Positions 13,785 to 13,871 of a stretch of DNA of 13,871 bases are shown in pieces; the stretch's first letter is position 1, and the number at the start of each line of letters is the position of its first letter. The notes below the pieces were generated by a model. The model had not been told where the DNA came from. It ran no database searches and saw only the letters and a list, made by a program, of their open reading frames with translations. A program made the position numbers and the translations under genes. Source of the DNA: Methylococcaceae bacterium (lineage in GTDB: Bacteria; Pseudomonadota; Gammaproteobacteria; Methylococcales; Methylococcaceae); NCBI GenBank assembly GCA_005792805.1, contig SXQV01000002.1, positions 1 to 13,871 on the forward strand. Direction: 5' to 3'.

Positions 13785-13871
13785 TTAGGCGGCAACGACC
13801 GCACTGCTCTTACGAAATTCCTTCAGAAGACTCGTTACACGATCAGTGGTTTGTGCACCATGACCCAGCCA
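13785..13871 (-). CDS. rpsP: 30S ribosomal protein S16, C-terminal fragment
   Basis: The last 28 codons and stop of a gene that continues beyond the window edge. On the minus strand they read WLGHGAQTTDRV, TSLLKEFRKSS and AVVAA, matching the C-terminus of S16 (E. coli has HWVGQGATISDRVAAL at this point). Its position directly before rimM is the conserved operon order, with rpsP as first gene. The start and promoter lie outside the window. Confidence 0.93.
   Translation of the reverse strand, partial: WLGHGAQTTDRVTSLLKEFRKSSAVVAA

Overview
The window looks like a chromosomal segment of a Gram-negative bacterium, probably a gammaproteobacterium or an Acidithiobacillus-like relative. The basis is the rpsP-rimM-trmD-rplS ribosomal operon, a XerD-type recombinase and an lpxA-gnnA-gnnB-lpxB lipid A cluster, an arrangement known from Acidithiobacillus ferrooxidans. 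Genus cannot be fixed from the sequence alone. There are no IS elements, tRNA or rRNA genes, or CRISPR arrays, and most of the window is tightly packed housekeeping genes.

Layout, left to right. (1) Positions 1-2297, plus strand: the 3' end of nadB (L-aspartate oxidase), a PIG3-like quinone oxidoreductase and a secreted Sel1-repeat protein, close or overlapping. (2) 2326-3203, minus strand: ppnP (nucleoside phosphorylase) and an unrecognised Trp-rich membrane protein. (3) 3204-3480: a 277-bp divergent intergenic region with two short palindromes. (4) 3481-4779, plus strand: a lone 432-aa P-loop ATPase that resembles ORC/CDC6-type AAA+ proteins. (5) 4801-11532, minus strand: a co-directional run read as xerD, lpxA, gnnA, gnnB, lpxB, a GreA/GreB-family factor, a YgjP-type metallopeptidase and a ScsD-like thioredoxin-fold oxidoreductase, with gaps of at most about 40 bp or overlaps. 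(6) 11516-12061, minus strand: ogt, overlapping xerD. (7) 12067-12092: a strong intrinsic terminator. (8) 12133-13871, minus strand: rplS, trmD, rimM and the 3' end of rpsP.

The core of the window is the lipid A cluster. GnnA (oxidoreductase) and GnnB (PLP aminotransferase) convert UDP-GlcNAc to UDP-GlcNAc3N, whose 3-amino group lets LpxA attach an amide-linked instead of an ester-linked acyl chain. LpxB then condenses the two halves of the disaccharide. The gene order predicts lipid A with 2,3-diamino-2,3-dideoxyglucose.

Two further points stand out. The ScsD-like gene appears to carry a pair of compensating frameshifts (near 5241 and 5176-5179) that scramble about 20 residues of its membrane anchor and linker. 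The orphan ATPase and the divergent membrane protein beside it are the least explained genes here.
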